A stretch of DNA of 64,000 nucleotides from a virus: the IMG/VR virus record IMGVR_UViG_3300021068_000001, positions 106,819-170,818 of that record. The stretch is one strand, 5' to 3'. The notes beneath the pieces were generated by a model. It saw only the letters and a list, made by a program, of their open reading frames with translations, did not search any database and was not told where the DNA came from. A program made the translations under genes and the position numbers. Shown here piece by piece: positions 16,334 to 23,152 of the stretch; the stretch's first letter is position 1; every line of letters starts with the position of its first letter.

Positions 16334-16928
16334 TTTCTATTCTATACAAGCAGATAAATTAAAGTTTGATAGAGATATGCTGGTTGACTTTTATAAAACT
16401 GTGGATCAAACTAAATGGATACATAGACAGGACAAGTTACCTCAATATTGGCCTATAGATGAAAATAATAGTTTTGATCGTAACCATGAATTTTATAAAC
16501 TACTCGTAGAGAATATCAATGTTGATGTAGATGAAAATAGAATATATTTTAGTAGAGTACATCCTGGTGGTATACCAAATCATTGGGACTTTGAAAATTT
16601 TACTAAATTACAATTTCCAGTTATTTGTGATGAGAAGAATGATGACTGGTCTAAAACACCAGTAATTTTTATAGACCAATTTGATCAAACTGTAGAGCGT
16701 GTAGAACATACAAATAATACACCTCTACTTTATAGTGCTAATTATATGCACGGTACAATTAAATCTTTAGATAACCATAATGATAGAATAACATTTGTTG
16801 TTGATTTAAAATTTTGGTTTGAAAGAGTTAGGATAAAGTATAACGAGGGTACTTTATTTACGAATAACAAAGCGTTTTCTTGGAGTGACACCACGTTTGT
16901 TATGGACGAGGACCCACTCGTTAATTAA
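16326..16928 (+). CDS. 2-oxoglutarate/Fe(II) oxygenase-like protein, divergent paralogue
   Basis: 200 residues. HPGGIPNHWDFENF supplies H86 and D88; YMHGTI supplies H142; NDRITF supplies R154. The order of motifs is that of the two preceding oxygenases, but the His box has changed from LHAVP to MHGTI, and the segment between the metal sites is longer. It ends the coupled oxygenase run; a lipoprotein gene follows after 29 bases. Confidence 0.7.
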   Translation: MTNFYSIQADKLKFDRDMLVDFYKTVDQTKWIHRQDKLPQYWPIDENNSFDRNHEFYKLLVENINVDVDENRIYFSRVHPGGIPNHWDFENFTKLQFPVICDEKNDDWSKTPVIFIDQFDQTVERVEHTNNTPLLYSANYMHGTIKSLDNHNDRITFVVDLKFWFERVRIKYNEGTLFTNNKAFSWSDTTFVMDEDPLVN

Positions 16929-16957
16929 GAGATAAGTATAATATAGAAAAGGAAACA

Positions 16958-17158
16958 ATGAAAAAAATAGTAATGATAATAGGAACACTTTTAATAACAG
17001 CTGCAATAGCAGGTTGTTCTATACCTAAAAATCCAAAACTAACTTTTGGTAAGAAGTGTGTAGATAAAGGTGAAAATATTGTATATTCATATGTATGGTT
17101 ATATGATAAAGAAGGTGGCTTAGAAGCCAACGAAGATACTTGTAAAAAGATTGACTAA
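16958..17158 (+). CDS. Small lipoprotein
   Basis: 66 residues. A lysine start, a hydrophobic stretch and a lipobox AIAGC place the lipidated Cys at residue 20. The mature part (about 47 residues) has two further Cys (C34 and C62), which could form a disulfide in the periplasm. AAGGAAACA precedes the ATG. It lies in front of membrane transport genes; it may be a lysis or superinfection factor or a transporter accessory. No family is recognised. Confidence 0.72.
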   Translation: MKKIVMIIGTLLITAAIAGCSIPKNPKLTFGKKCVDKGENIVYSYVWLYDKEGGLEANEDTCKKID

Positions 17159-17189
17159 ATAACAACACTAGTTTATTGTGAGGTATATT

Positions 17190-17696
17190 ATGATGAGATT
17201 GATTATGACATTTTTATGTATTTCAGGCGTTCTTGCCTTGGGAAGGATAATTCCACATCCCCCAAATTTCACACCAATATTAGCTACAGCAATCTATACT
17301 CCATATTTGATTAATGATAGATGGATTGCAATGGCTATTCCTTTGTTAGCAATGTTTATTGCTGATATAGTTATAGGTTTTCATCCATATATGTTATGGG
17401 TATATGGTGCGATAGGTTTATCAACTTTAATTAGTGATTGGTCAATGCAGTTTAATAAAAAGTATATTCAATTAGGTGCAATGGCAATTGTATCTTCTGT
17501 ATTATTTTTTATCATAACAAATTTTGCAGTATGGACTATGTGGGATTATTATCCAAAAACAATTGATGGTTTAATAATGTGCTATACAATGGCAATACCT
17601 TTTTTTAAAAATACATTATTAGGAACTATAGTATATACATCACTTATAGTATTAACAGTTCAGAAAGGAATGAAATATGCGAAAAATTATATTTAA
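17190..17696 (+). CDS. DUF6580-type integral membrane protein
   Basis: 168 residues from ATG 17190 with GTGAGG in front; an in-frame GTG at 17178 is part of that ribosome site and an unlikely start. About five membrane segments. The conserved-looking PHPPNFTPILATAIY near residue 25 and MFIADIVIGFHPYMLWVYG fit my memory of the DUF6580 family, whose function is unknown. It occupies the place that the small TctB subunit would have beside TctA, but its sequence does not look like TctB. Its 3' end overlaps the next gene by 20 bases. Confidence 0.72.
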   Translation: MMRLIMTFLCISGVLALGRIIPHPPNFTPILATAIYTPYLINDRWIAMAIPLLAMFIADIVIGFHPYMLWVYGAIGLSTLISDWSMQFNKKYIQLGAMAIVSSVLFFIITNFAVWTMWDYYPKTIDGLIMCYTMAIPFFKNTLLGTIVYTSLIVLTVQKGMKYAKNYI

Positions 17697-17862
17697 AATA
17701 ATTTTGTTAATGGGATTAGTAGGCTGTTCAAGTCATACATTCGCACCAGATACAACGACATTAAAATATGGTCAAACTGGCCAAGATGGTGATGGTGTTA
17801 ATGGTGATTACGATTCAAATAATTTTGCCATTACACAAACGTTTAAATGGTCAAAACAGTAA
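17677..17862 (+). CDS. Small lipoprotein
   Basis: 61 residues with signal MRKIIFKIILLMGLVGC; lipobox LVGC puts the lipidated Cys at 17. The mature part is Gly/Asp/Asn-rich (GQTGQDGDGVNGDYDSNN) and ends in a beta-like FAITQTFKWSKQ. It overlaps the membrane protein gene and ends 14 bases before TctA. It may be an accessory of the transporter; no family is recognised. Confidence 0.7.
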   Translation: MRKIIFKIILLMGLVGCSSHTFAPDTTTLKYGQTGQDGDGVNGDYDSNNFAITQTFKWSKQ

Positions 17863-17876
17863 GGTAGTTTTTAATA

Positions 17877-19166
17877 ATGCCACCCGATCTTATACTTTGG
17901 GCAATAATTGGTACCTTTAGTGGTGTATTATTTGGTCTTATACCTGGTGCAGGAGCTTTTATTGCAACAGCAATTTTATATCCTTGGTTAACTGATATAT
18001 CTTCCATCAATGTTATGATGTATTATGTAACAGTTTTGATAGCGACACAATATACAAATAGTGTTACAGCAATTCTATATGGTATACCTGGTGACGCAGC
18101 TGCTATGGTTACAGCCCGAAATGGACATAGACTATTCTTAAAAGGTTTTGGTCACTTAGCCGTGACTAGTAATGCAGTCAGCAGTACAGTTGGAGTTATA
18201 TTTGCAACAACTGTTTTTATTTTAATATTACCCACAGTTATAGAAGTGTTTAGATTTTATAATAGTGTACTACAAACTTTTATTATTGCAGCTGTAATAT
18301 TAATGATTACTTTTTTAACTAAACAAAACAAATTGATAACAATATCATTTTTTGCATTGGGAGGTATACTTGCAAAAATAGGTGTTGATGGTGTTACATT
18401 TGATAAATTTCTAGTGTTTAATAATTCATATTTGGCAATAGGTGTACCTTTTGCAAGTGTGATGATTGGGTTGTATATTGTACCTGAATTATTAAGATTG
18501 AAAAGTTTTAAAATTGAAACACCTAAACGTATAAATACTTTTACAGTTGGTAAAGATACAACTACGCCTACACTCATAGGATGCTTCGTAGGTTTTTGGT
18601 GTGGTCTTGTACCAGGTGTTACAAATATTCTTGGCAGTTATGCTAGTGCAAATATTGTTAAACGGTTTTTCAAAAAACCAGTACTAAAAAGCATAGCAGC
18701 CGCAGAGGCAGCAAATAATAGTGGCGCTCTAAGCTCACTCTTGCCTTTGCTTATACTAGCGATACCTATCACAGGTAGTGAAGTGTTGATATTTTATATT
18801 ATGTTAGAAAATGGTTTTACTTTCAACGCTACAAATACAGTTAATAAATTAGGAGATATAATTTATATTATTCCTTTTGTTACTGTTTTTTGCCTTTGGT
18901 TAAGTTGGTATGGCTTCAATCTGTTAGGAAAGATTGCATATTACTATAAGAGATATAGAAATATTGCCAATCTCATTCTCCTCTCTACAATCGGTACAGT
19001 AAGTATTTTAATATTTACTGTACCGATTGTAGTGTTAATTTGCATACTTACTCTTTCTGCTATCGGTTTTTTACTCAAACGCTGGGATACAAGTCCTGTT
19101 ATATATGGATATTTCTTAAGCGATTTATTTTACGAAAATTTAATTAGAACACTAATTATCTTATAA
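17877..19166 (+). CDS. tctA: TctA-family large permease of a tripartite tricarboxylate-type transporter
   Basis: 429 residues, mostly hydrophobic, somewhat shorter than the usual ~500. Both family signatures are visible: GTFSGVLFGLIPGAGAF (about 12-28) with AILYGIPGDAAAMVTARNGH (about 64-83) in the first half, and GLVPGVTNI with AEAANNSGALSSLLPLL in the second. It should form the inner-membrane channel that imports a carboxylate using the ion gradient and a TctC-type binding protein, which follows 16 bases later. A long inverted repeat lies in its 3' part (18985-19032). A membrane transporter of this class in a phage suggests enhanced substrate uptake during infection (inference). Confidence 0.9.
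   Translation: MPPDLILWAIIGTFSGVLFGLIPGAGAFIATAILYPWLTDISSINVMMYYVTVLIATQYTNSVTAILYGIPGDAAAMVTARNGHRLFLKGFGHLAVTSNAVSSTVGVIFATTVFILILPTVIEVFRFYNSVLQTFIIAAVILMITFLTKQNKLITISFFALGGILAKIGVDGVTFDKFLVFNNSYLAIGVPFASVMIGLYIVPELLRLKSFKIETPKRINTFTVGKDTTTPTLIGCFVGFWCGLVPGVTNILGSYASANIVKRFFKKPVLKSIAAAEAANNSGALSSLLPLLILAIPITGSEVLIFYIMLENGFTFNATNTVNKLGDIIYIIPFVTVFCLWLSWYGFNLLGKIAYYYKRYRNIANLILLSTIGTVSILIFTVPIVVLICILTLSAIGFLLKRWDTSPVIYGYFLSDLFYENLIRTLIIL
18985..19032. repeat. 18-bp perfect inverted repeat inside tctA
   Basis: Arm CTACAATCGGTACAGTAA (18985-19002) is repeated as its exact reverse complement at 19015-19032, with a 12-base spacer that can itself pair partly. It encodes part of a membrane helix (around STIGTVSILIFTVPIVV). 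No U tract follows, so a simple terminator is unlikely. Confidence 0.85.
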
Positions 19167-19182
19167 TAAAAAAGGAAAAAAA

Positions 19183-19968
19183 ATGAAAAAAATAATGATG
19201 ATACTATTGAGTATGTTTATAACAACCTCTTTGTACGCTCAAGTAACAATAGTGAACCCAGGTTCAAGCGAAGGTGCGTTTAGACAAGTACTCACAACAA
19301 TAGGTTCAACATTTGACCACGACTTTGTTCAGGCTCATAATCCAGTTACTGCTTATTCTTACATAGATGGAGCAGTTGACGGTACTGAACCAATGTTAAC
19401 TGTTTGGTCTAGTGAATGGCCAGGTGATGATAGTTTACAAAGTCCAAAAATATCTAAAGATAATATAATTGCTTTGATGACATATGAAACGCTTATATGT
19501 AGCAGACAATTCAATTCATTAGAAGATATGGGTGGTAAAACTGTTAAGATTGCAACGTGGGGAAGTGAACCTGTTGCAAAATTTTTAAATAATTTAGGTG
19601 CAAAGTATGATGTTAATTTTGTAGTTGTGCCTTATGGTGGAAGCGGAAGTACAACAAAAGGTTATATTGGCAAAGACGCTAATACAGTCTTTACAATTAC
19701 TTCACGCCAATCCGCATTGGAAGAAGATACGTCAACAAAATGTATTGCCTTTTCTGAACACGGTGATTTCGGTTTTAGATTTTTAGACGCTATTATTACT
19801 GTCAATGCTAATGACGCCTTGGTTAATGAATTACGTTCTACTGTAACAAACCTCTCTAATACTGACGAGTGGAAAAGTAAATTCAAAGGCTCTGTAATTT
19901 ACATAGGTAACGGCACAGATAAAACAATTAATATGTTTGAAGAAGCTGTTTTAAACTTTAGTAAGTAA
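19183..19968 (+). CDS. tctC: TctC-family periplasmic substrate-binding protein
   Basis: 261 residues, shorter than the usual ~320. Signal peptide MKKIMMILLSMFITTSLYA with cleavage before Gln20. The mature N-terminus VTIVNPGSSEGAFRQVL matches the P-x-x-x-G-G/S-x-x-D/R strand-loop of Bug/TctC proteins; YETLICSRQFNSLEDMGGKTVKIATWG and VVPYGGSGSTTKGYIG correspond to the two substrate loops. It binds a small carboxylate in the periplasm and delivers it to TctA. The 3' end overlaps the convergent ATP-grasp gene by 11 bases. Confidence 0.83.
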   Translation: MKKIMMILLSMFITTSLYAQVTIVNPGSSEGAFRQVLTTIGSTFDHDFVQAHNPVTAYSYIDGAVDGTEPMLTVWSSEWPGDDSLQSPKISKDNIIALMTYETLICSRQFNSLEDMGGKTVKIATWGSEPVAKFLNNLGAKYDVNFVVVPYGGSGSTTKGYIGKDANTVFTITSRQSALEEDTSTKCIAFSEHGDFGFRFLDAIITVNANDALVNELRSTVTNLSNTDEWKSKFKGSVIYIGNGTDKTINMFEEAVLNFSK

Positions 19969-21286
19969 TACAATTATGTAAGAGCTGATTGGCATCCTTA
20001 TAGTTGTCAAACAGCTCTTGCTGATCCCTGCCAGTTATGTTTAGATTTACATTAAATTTTCTGTTTTGTAGATTTTGAAATTCAGGTATTTCCATATCAA
20101 CTTCTAATTTTCTATTCAGATAGTTCCAATATTTTTCAATAACTTCTAAATTTTTTATATCTTTTATTACACCAGGTTTTAATTGAGTACAACCCCACAA
20201 TAGGTGATTAGTTATTTCTGGTTCTTTATTATTACCTATGTTAGCAAATATATTATTGCCAGGTAGTTTATCTAAAATATTAATAAACTGTCCTATTCTA
20301 GGATTAAAATCTATTGCAATTAACTTATAGCCTGATATATGAAAGTCAGGACCTGCAAAATTCATCTCTTGTATATTTAATTTATCAACAATAGTTTGTA
20401 AAAACTTTAATATCTCTCTATGTTTTGTTGGCATAATTTCAACAACAGGAACAGACCAACAACACATATCTCTAGCAATATCACTTTTTGTACTGTTAGA
20501 ATGTTGTTGAATAGGATTGTAATTAAAATCTAAAATATCACCATACTTTACTTTAGATTGTCTGGTATAAAATAGTATATCTACTTTACCGTTCTTTACA
20601 TAACCCATTGGAGATATTGAAGGCTCTTCACTCCAATAATACCCTTGTGCCATTATTCTACAAGGTGTGTTATTAAAGTTTTCGTTTTGAATACCTTTTT
20701 TGTTTATATCAAAGAAGTCATTATGATAATCTATCTTACTTAAATGATCCAAAAAGTGGTGTTTATTATTCCATCTTCTATACTCTATTATAGGTGTATT
20801 TTGATCTGATTTAGGATAGAAAGAATTACTACCTGTGCCGATATCAGGTTTTGTAAAAAATTCTTTATTGTTGAATATGTTTAGTTGACTATGAAATGTT
20901 GGTGTAACACTTTCAGGTACGTTATGTCCTAAACCAATTGTTCTGCAATAGTCATCTAGTTTTTGTTTGTTACTAAAGATTTCAGCTGCAAATGGAGTTA
21001 TGTTATTAATACCATAATAGCTTTCTAGTTGACTTTGTATAGGAAAAAGATTTTCGCTTACAGTTATTACTTTACTGCAAGATGGAACTTTTTGTGTTAT
21101 TTCTAAAATATCAAATTTTTTTGATACGATAAGTTTGTCTATGTGTTTTATGAAAGGTTTATAGCGGTCACCTGCCTTATTAGGTACCACATCACAAACC
21201 AATGTGATGTGGTTATTTAAATTCGCTGTGATATGTCCTTCAGACTTGTTAAGGCTTCTTTTGTGTGATAATATAATTACATTCAT
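19958..21286 (-). CDS. ATP-grasp ligase-like protein
   Basis: 442 residues. FFTKPDIGTGSNSFY (about 137-152) is the flexible glycine loop over ATP, and LIAIDFNPRIGQF is the DxNPR-type metal/ATP site near residue 335. The N-terminal 90 residues form a Rossmann-like pre-ATP-grasp domain. Such enzymes join a carboxylate to an amine through an acyl phosphate (peptides, siderophores, cofactors). It lies on the minus strand behind two small proteins and opposite the transporter; whether the imported acid is its substrate is speculation. The ATG at 21286 has only a weak ribosome site. Confidence 0.72.
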   Translation of the reverse strand: MNVIILSHKRSLNKSEGHITANLNNHITLVCDVVPNKAGDRYKPFIKHIDKLIVSKKFDILEITQKVPSCSKVITVSENLFPIQSQLESYYGINNITPFAAEIFSNKQKLDDYCRTIGLGHNVPESVTPTFHSQLNIFNNKEFFTKPDIGTGSNSFYPKSDQNTPIIEYRRWNNKHHFLDHLSKIDYHNDFFDINKKGIQNENFNNTPCRIMAQGYYWSEEPSISPMGYVKNGKVDILFYTRQSKVKYGDILDFNYNPIQQHSNSTKSDIARDMCCWSVPVVEIMPTKHREILKFLQTIVDKLNIQEMNFAGPDFHISGYKLIAIDFNPRIGQFINILDKLPGNNIFANIGNNKEPEITNHLLWGCTQLKPGVIKDIKNLEVIEKYWNYLNRKLEVDMEIPEFQNLQNRKFNVNLNITGRDQQELFDNYKDANQLLHNCITY

Positions 21287-21323
21287 TTTTCATAATATAT
21301 AGATGTAAAATAACTATAAGATA

Positions 21324-21671
21324 TTATCTCTTAAAGTCACCATTGTCAAATTTATAAGCCCAATTAGGTTCTACTTTCATTGACTGCTCTTGTACACCTT
21401 CGTCTATTGATGGTAATTTTGATCTCTCTCCATCCCATTCTTTAAAGGTTTCTTCATCTGCAAACTCTCTTATGATTATAACACTTTTGTTATCAACATT
21501 TAATTCAGCTTGTTTGACTACTTTATAATTTTCGTCATTAGCAATATGTTGTTTAATAATATCTGTATCAATTTTAGCTGAAGATGTTTTGTTAAAAAAA
21601 TCTTCAACTGAACCGAAAGTTAAGCTCGAGTCAACGTTTGTTAGCTTCCATTTTTTAGTTACTACTGGCAT
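21324..21671 (-). CDS. Small protein, tandem paralogue 2
   Basis: 115 residues from ATG 21671, one base after the stop of the upstream paralogue; longer in-frame starts overlap that gene without support. W-K-x-L-x-x-V then TFGSVEDFFNKT, D-x-x-I-K-x-H, SVIIIREFAD and ERSKLPSIDEG line up with the gene at 21673-22080. Soluble and acidic. Function unknown; late motif upstream suggests late expression and possibly a virion part. Confidence 0.7.
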   Translation of the reverse strand: MPVVTKKWKLTNVDSSLTFGSVEDFFNKTSSAKIDTDIIKQHIANDENYKVVKQAELNVDNKSVIIIREFADEETFKEWDGERSKLPSIDEGVQEQSMKVEPNWAYKFDNGDFKR

Positions 21672-21672
21672 T

Positions 21673-22080
21673 TTATTTGTACTCCTCTTCTTTGTGTCTT
21701 TTTTTGCTTTCCCATTGCTCATAGTCCATAATTGGGTATGTGACACCTACATCCCACGAGTCTATGTCTATAAAACTATTGGCACCGCCTTCTTCTTCAG
21801 AAATATTAAAGTCAACGTTTGGGAGGAACGCTCTATTTTTTTTCCATATTTCATAGCTATTAAAATCTTCAAATCTTCTTAATGTGATAACTGTTTTTTT
21901 ATCTGCTAGCAAGAACGAATCTTGTGCCGCTATATTTTTCTCATTATTTTGTTTGTGCGCTTTTATGTCTTCAGGATCTGTCGCTCCTGTATATGTATTG
22001 TCAAAGAAATCTTGTGGGTCCTCAAACGTAGTTTCAGGACTAACAGTATTTAGATATCTCCATTGTGTGTCTATGCTCAT
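21673..22080 (-). CDS. Small protein, tandem paralogue 1
   Basis: 135 residues. Shares W-R-Y-L-N-T-V, TFEDPQDFFDNT, D-I-K-A-H-K-x-x-N, TVITLRRFED and NRAFLPNVDF in the same order with the following gene, so the pair arose by tandem duplication. AAGGTAAAATT precedes the ATG. A minus-strand late motif CATAAATA lies 31 bases upstream. No family recognised. Confidence 0.7.
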   Translation of the reverse strand: MSIDTQWRYLNTVSPETTFEDPQDFFDNTYTGATDPEDIKAHKQNNEKNIAAQDSFLLADKKTVITLRRFEDFNSYEIWKKNRAFLPNVDFNISEEEGGANSFIDIDSWDVGVTYPIMDYEQWESKKRHKEEEYK

Positions 22081-22110
22081 AATTTTACCTTGTTTTTACT
22101 CTAATAGTAT

Positions 22111-22118
22111 TATTTATG
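22111..22118 (-). promoter_or_regulatory. Minus-strand late promoter motif CATAAATA
   Basis: Minus-strand CATAAATA fits the NATAAATA late consensus reported for T4-like cyanophages. Start of transcription near 22105 gives a leader of about 25 bases with a ribosome site before ATG 22080. It faces away from the plus-strand TATAAATA at 22121. Confidence 0.5.
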
Positions 22119-22120
22119 CG

Positions 22121-22128
22121 TATAAATA
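22121..22128 (+). promoter_or_regulatory. Late promoter TATAAATA placed five bases before an ATG
   Basis: TATAAATA is followed by CTACT and then the ATG of the gene at 22134. In T4 late promoters transcription starts about this far downstream of the octamer, so the message should be leaderless or nearly so. Confidence 0.6.
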
Positions 22129-22133
22129 CTACT

Positions 22134-22469
22134 ATGGCAGCTGTAGCAAATTATACAATAGAACAAGGCACAACATTCAGTTCAGCAGTAACAGTTAAAG
22201 ATAATCAAGGAAACGCATTAGATTTAACTGGTTATACTGCTAGTGCAAAAATGGCCTTGGGGTATAGTTCTACGAGAACGAGGACAAGTTTTACCTCGGA
22301 ATTTGATACTGACAGATCAACAGGTATTATAACTATATCTTTGACTGCAACTCAAACTGCCGCTTTGGACGCACCAGCACGTTATGTCTTTGATTTAGAT
22401 ATAACAGCGGGTGATGGAACAGTAACAAGAATAATTGAGGGTCTAATAACGGTTAGACCTAACGTATAA
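22134..22469 (+). CDS. Small beta-sandwich virion protein
   Basis: 111 residues from ATG 22134; an in-frame ATG at 22116 lies upstream of the late promoter octamer and would not be transcribed from it. The pattern TIEQGTTFSSAVTVKDNQG, LDLTGYTASAKM, STGIITISLTATQTAAL, ARYVFDLDI, VTRIIEGLITVRP is that of a common small structural protein of marine T4-like phages (recall). Likely an Ig-like fold next to baseplate or fibre. Confidence 0.65.
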   Translation: MAAVANYTIEQGTTFSSAVTVKDNQGNALDLTGYTASAKMALGYSSTRTRTSFTSEFDTDRSTGIITISLTATQTAALDAPARYVFDLDITAGDGTVTRIIEGLITVRPNV

Positions 22470-22491
22470 TAATAATAAGGAGAAATACAAT

Positions 22492-22794
22492 ATGAGTAGT
22501 GAAACAATCAACTCAACAGAAACGACAGCAGCACCAACTGCGCCAGTAGAAGCGTCTTTTACAATTGATGGAAAAGACTATAAAAGAAGTGATTTGTCAC
22601 CACAATGCTTTAATAGTATTGTTGTAAGACAGGACTTACAAGCAACTAAAGTAAAATTAACATTAGAATTAGAAAAAGTTGCAATTTTACAGGCACATTA
22701 TGATACTGTCATCGCTAAAGATTTAGGTATTGACTTAGCAAAAAAAGTCAAAGAAGACAAATCTAAAACAAACAGCGACGCTAATAAAAAATAG
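22492..22794 (+). CDS. Small acidic/helical protein, possible fibre accessory
   Basis: 100 residues. A Thr/Ser/Ala-rich N-terminus is followed by SFTIDGKDYKRSDLSPQ and a long charged helix with a Lys-rich end. The IDGKDYxxxDLS segment recalls small conserved phage proteins of the DUF6447 type; this is recall only. AAGGAG lies 12 bases before the ATG. Lies inside the fibre block, so a virion or assembly role is likely. Confidence 0.55.
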   Translation: MSSETINSTETTAAPTAPVEASFTIDGKDYKRSDLSPQCFNSIVVRQDLQATKVKLTLELEKVAILQAHYDTVIAKDLGIDLAKKVKEDKSKTNSDANKK

Positions 22795-22835
22795 TTGACA
22801 TATTAATTATTGATTGATTTAGATTATCTTATTAT

Positions 22836-22843
22836 TATAAATA
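22836..22843 (+). promoter_or_regulatory. Late promoter motif TATAAATA
   Basis: Exact octamer 29 bases before the ATG at 22873, at the head of the tail fibre genes. Confidence 0.6.
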
Positions 22844-22872
22844 TTGGTAACACAGTATAATAATAGGTAAAA

Positions 22873-23139
22873 ATGTCAAATAATATAACTGCGACTTACA
22901 GTACAGGCACGAATACAACTGCTACAATTAATAATACTACAACAGGACCAAGGAATGTTTCTGTAACGGCGCCGTCAGTAGCGAAATTAACAAAACTTAC
23001 AGCTTTAAGTGATGTTAACTCTACAACTTTAGACGATGGTGCTATGCTACAATATGATGATTCATCAAAAAAATTTATAACAAGAACTGAAATAAAAACT
23101 GAAAGTGGAAATTTAGTACTTAACGGTGGCACATTTTAA
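22873..23139 (+). CDS. Small tail-fibre-associated structural protein
   Basis: 88 residues, Thr/Asn/Ser-rich. The C-terminal LTALSDVNSTTLDDGAMLQY resembles a segment in the 149-residue protein at 25542 (TTLSDVSVTGI...HLHYDGSEW), a linker found in marine phage fibres (recall). Late motif upstream; stop is 13 bases before the 783-residue fibre. Confidence 0.6.
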   Translation: MSNNITATYSTGTNTTATINNTTTGPRNVSVTAPSVAKLTKLTALSDVNSTTLDDGAMLQYDDSSKKFITRTEIKTESGNLVLNGGTF

Positions 23140-23152
23140 CTAGGGAGATAAA

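Noticed and set aside
19980-20019. AAGAGCTG ... CAGCTCTT inverted repeat after tctC as a terminator.
   Set aside because: The loop is 24 bases and no U tract follows; it lies in the ATP-grasp coding sequence and 8 bp at this spacing can be chance.
22795-22843. A sigma70 promoter starting with TTGACA at 22795.
   Set aside because: No acceptable -10 hexamer at 16-18 bases; the late octamer at 22836 explains the region better.
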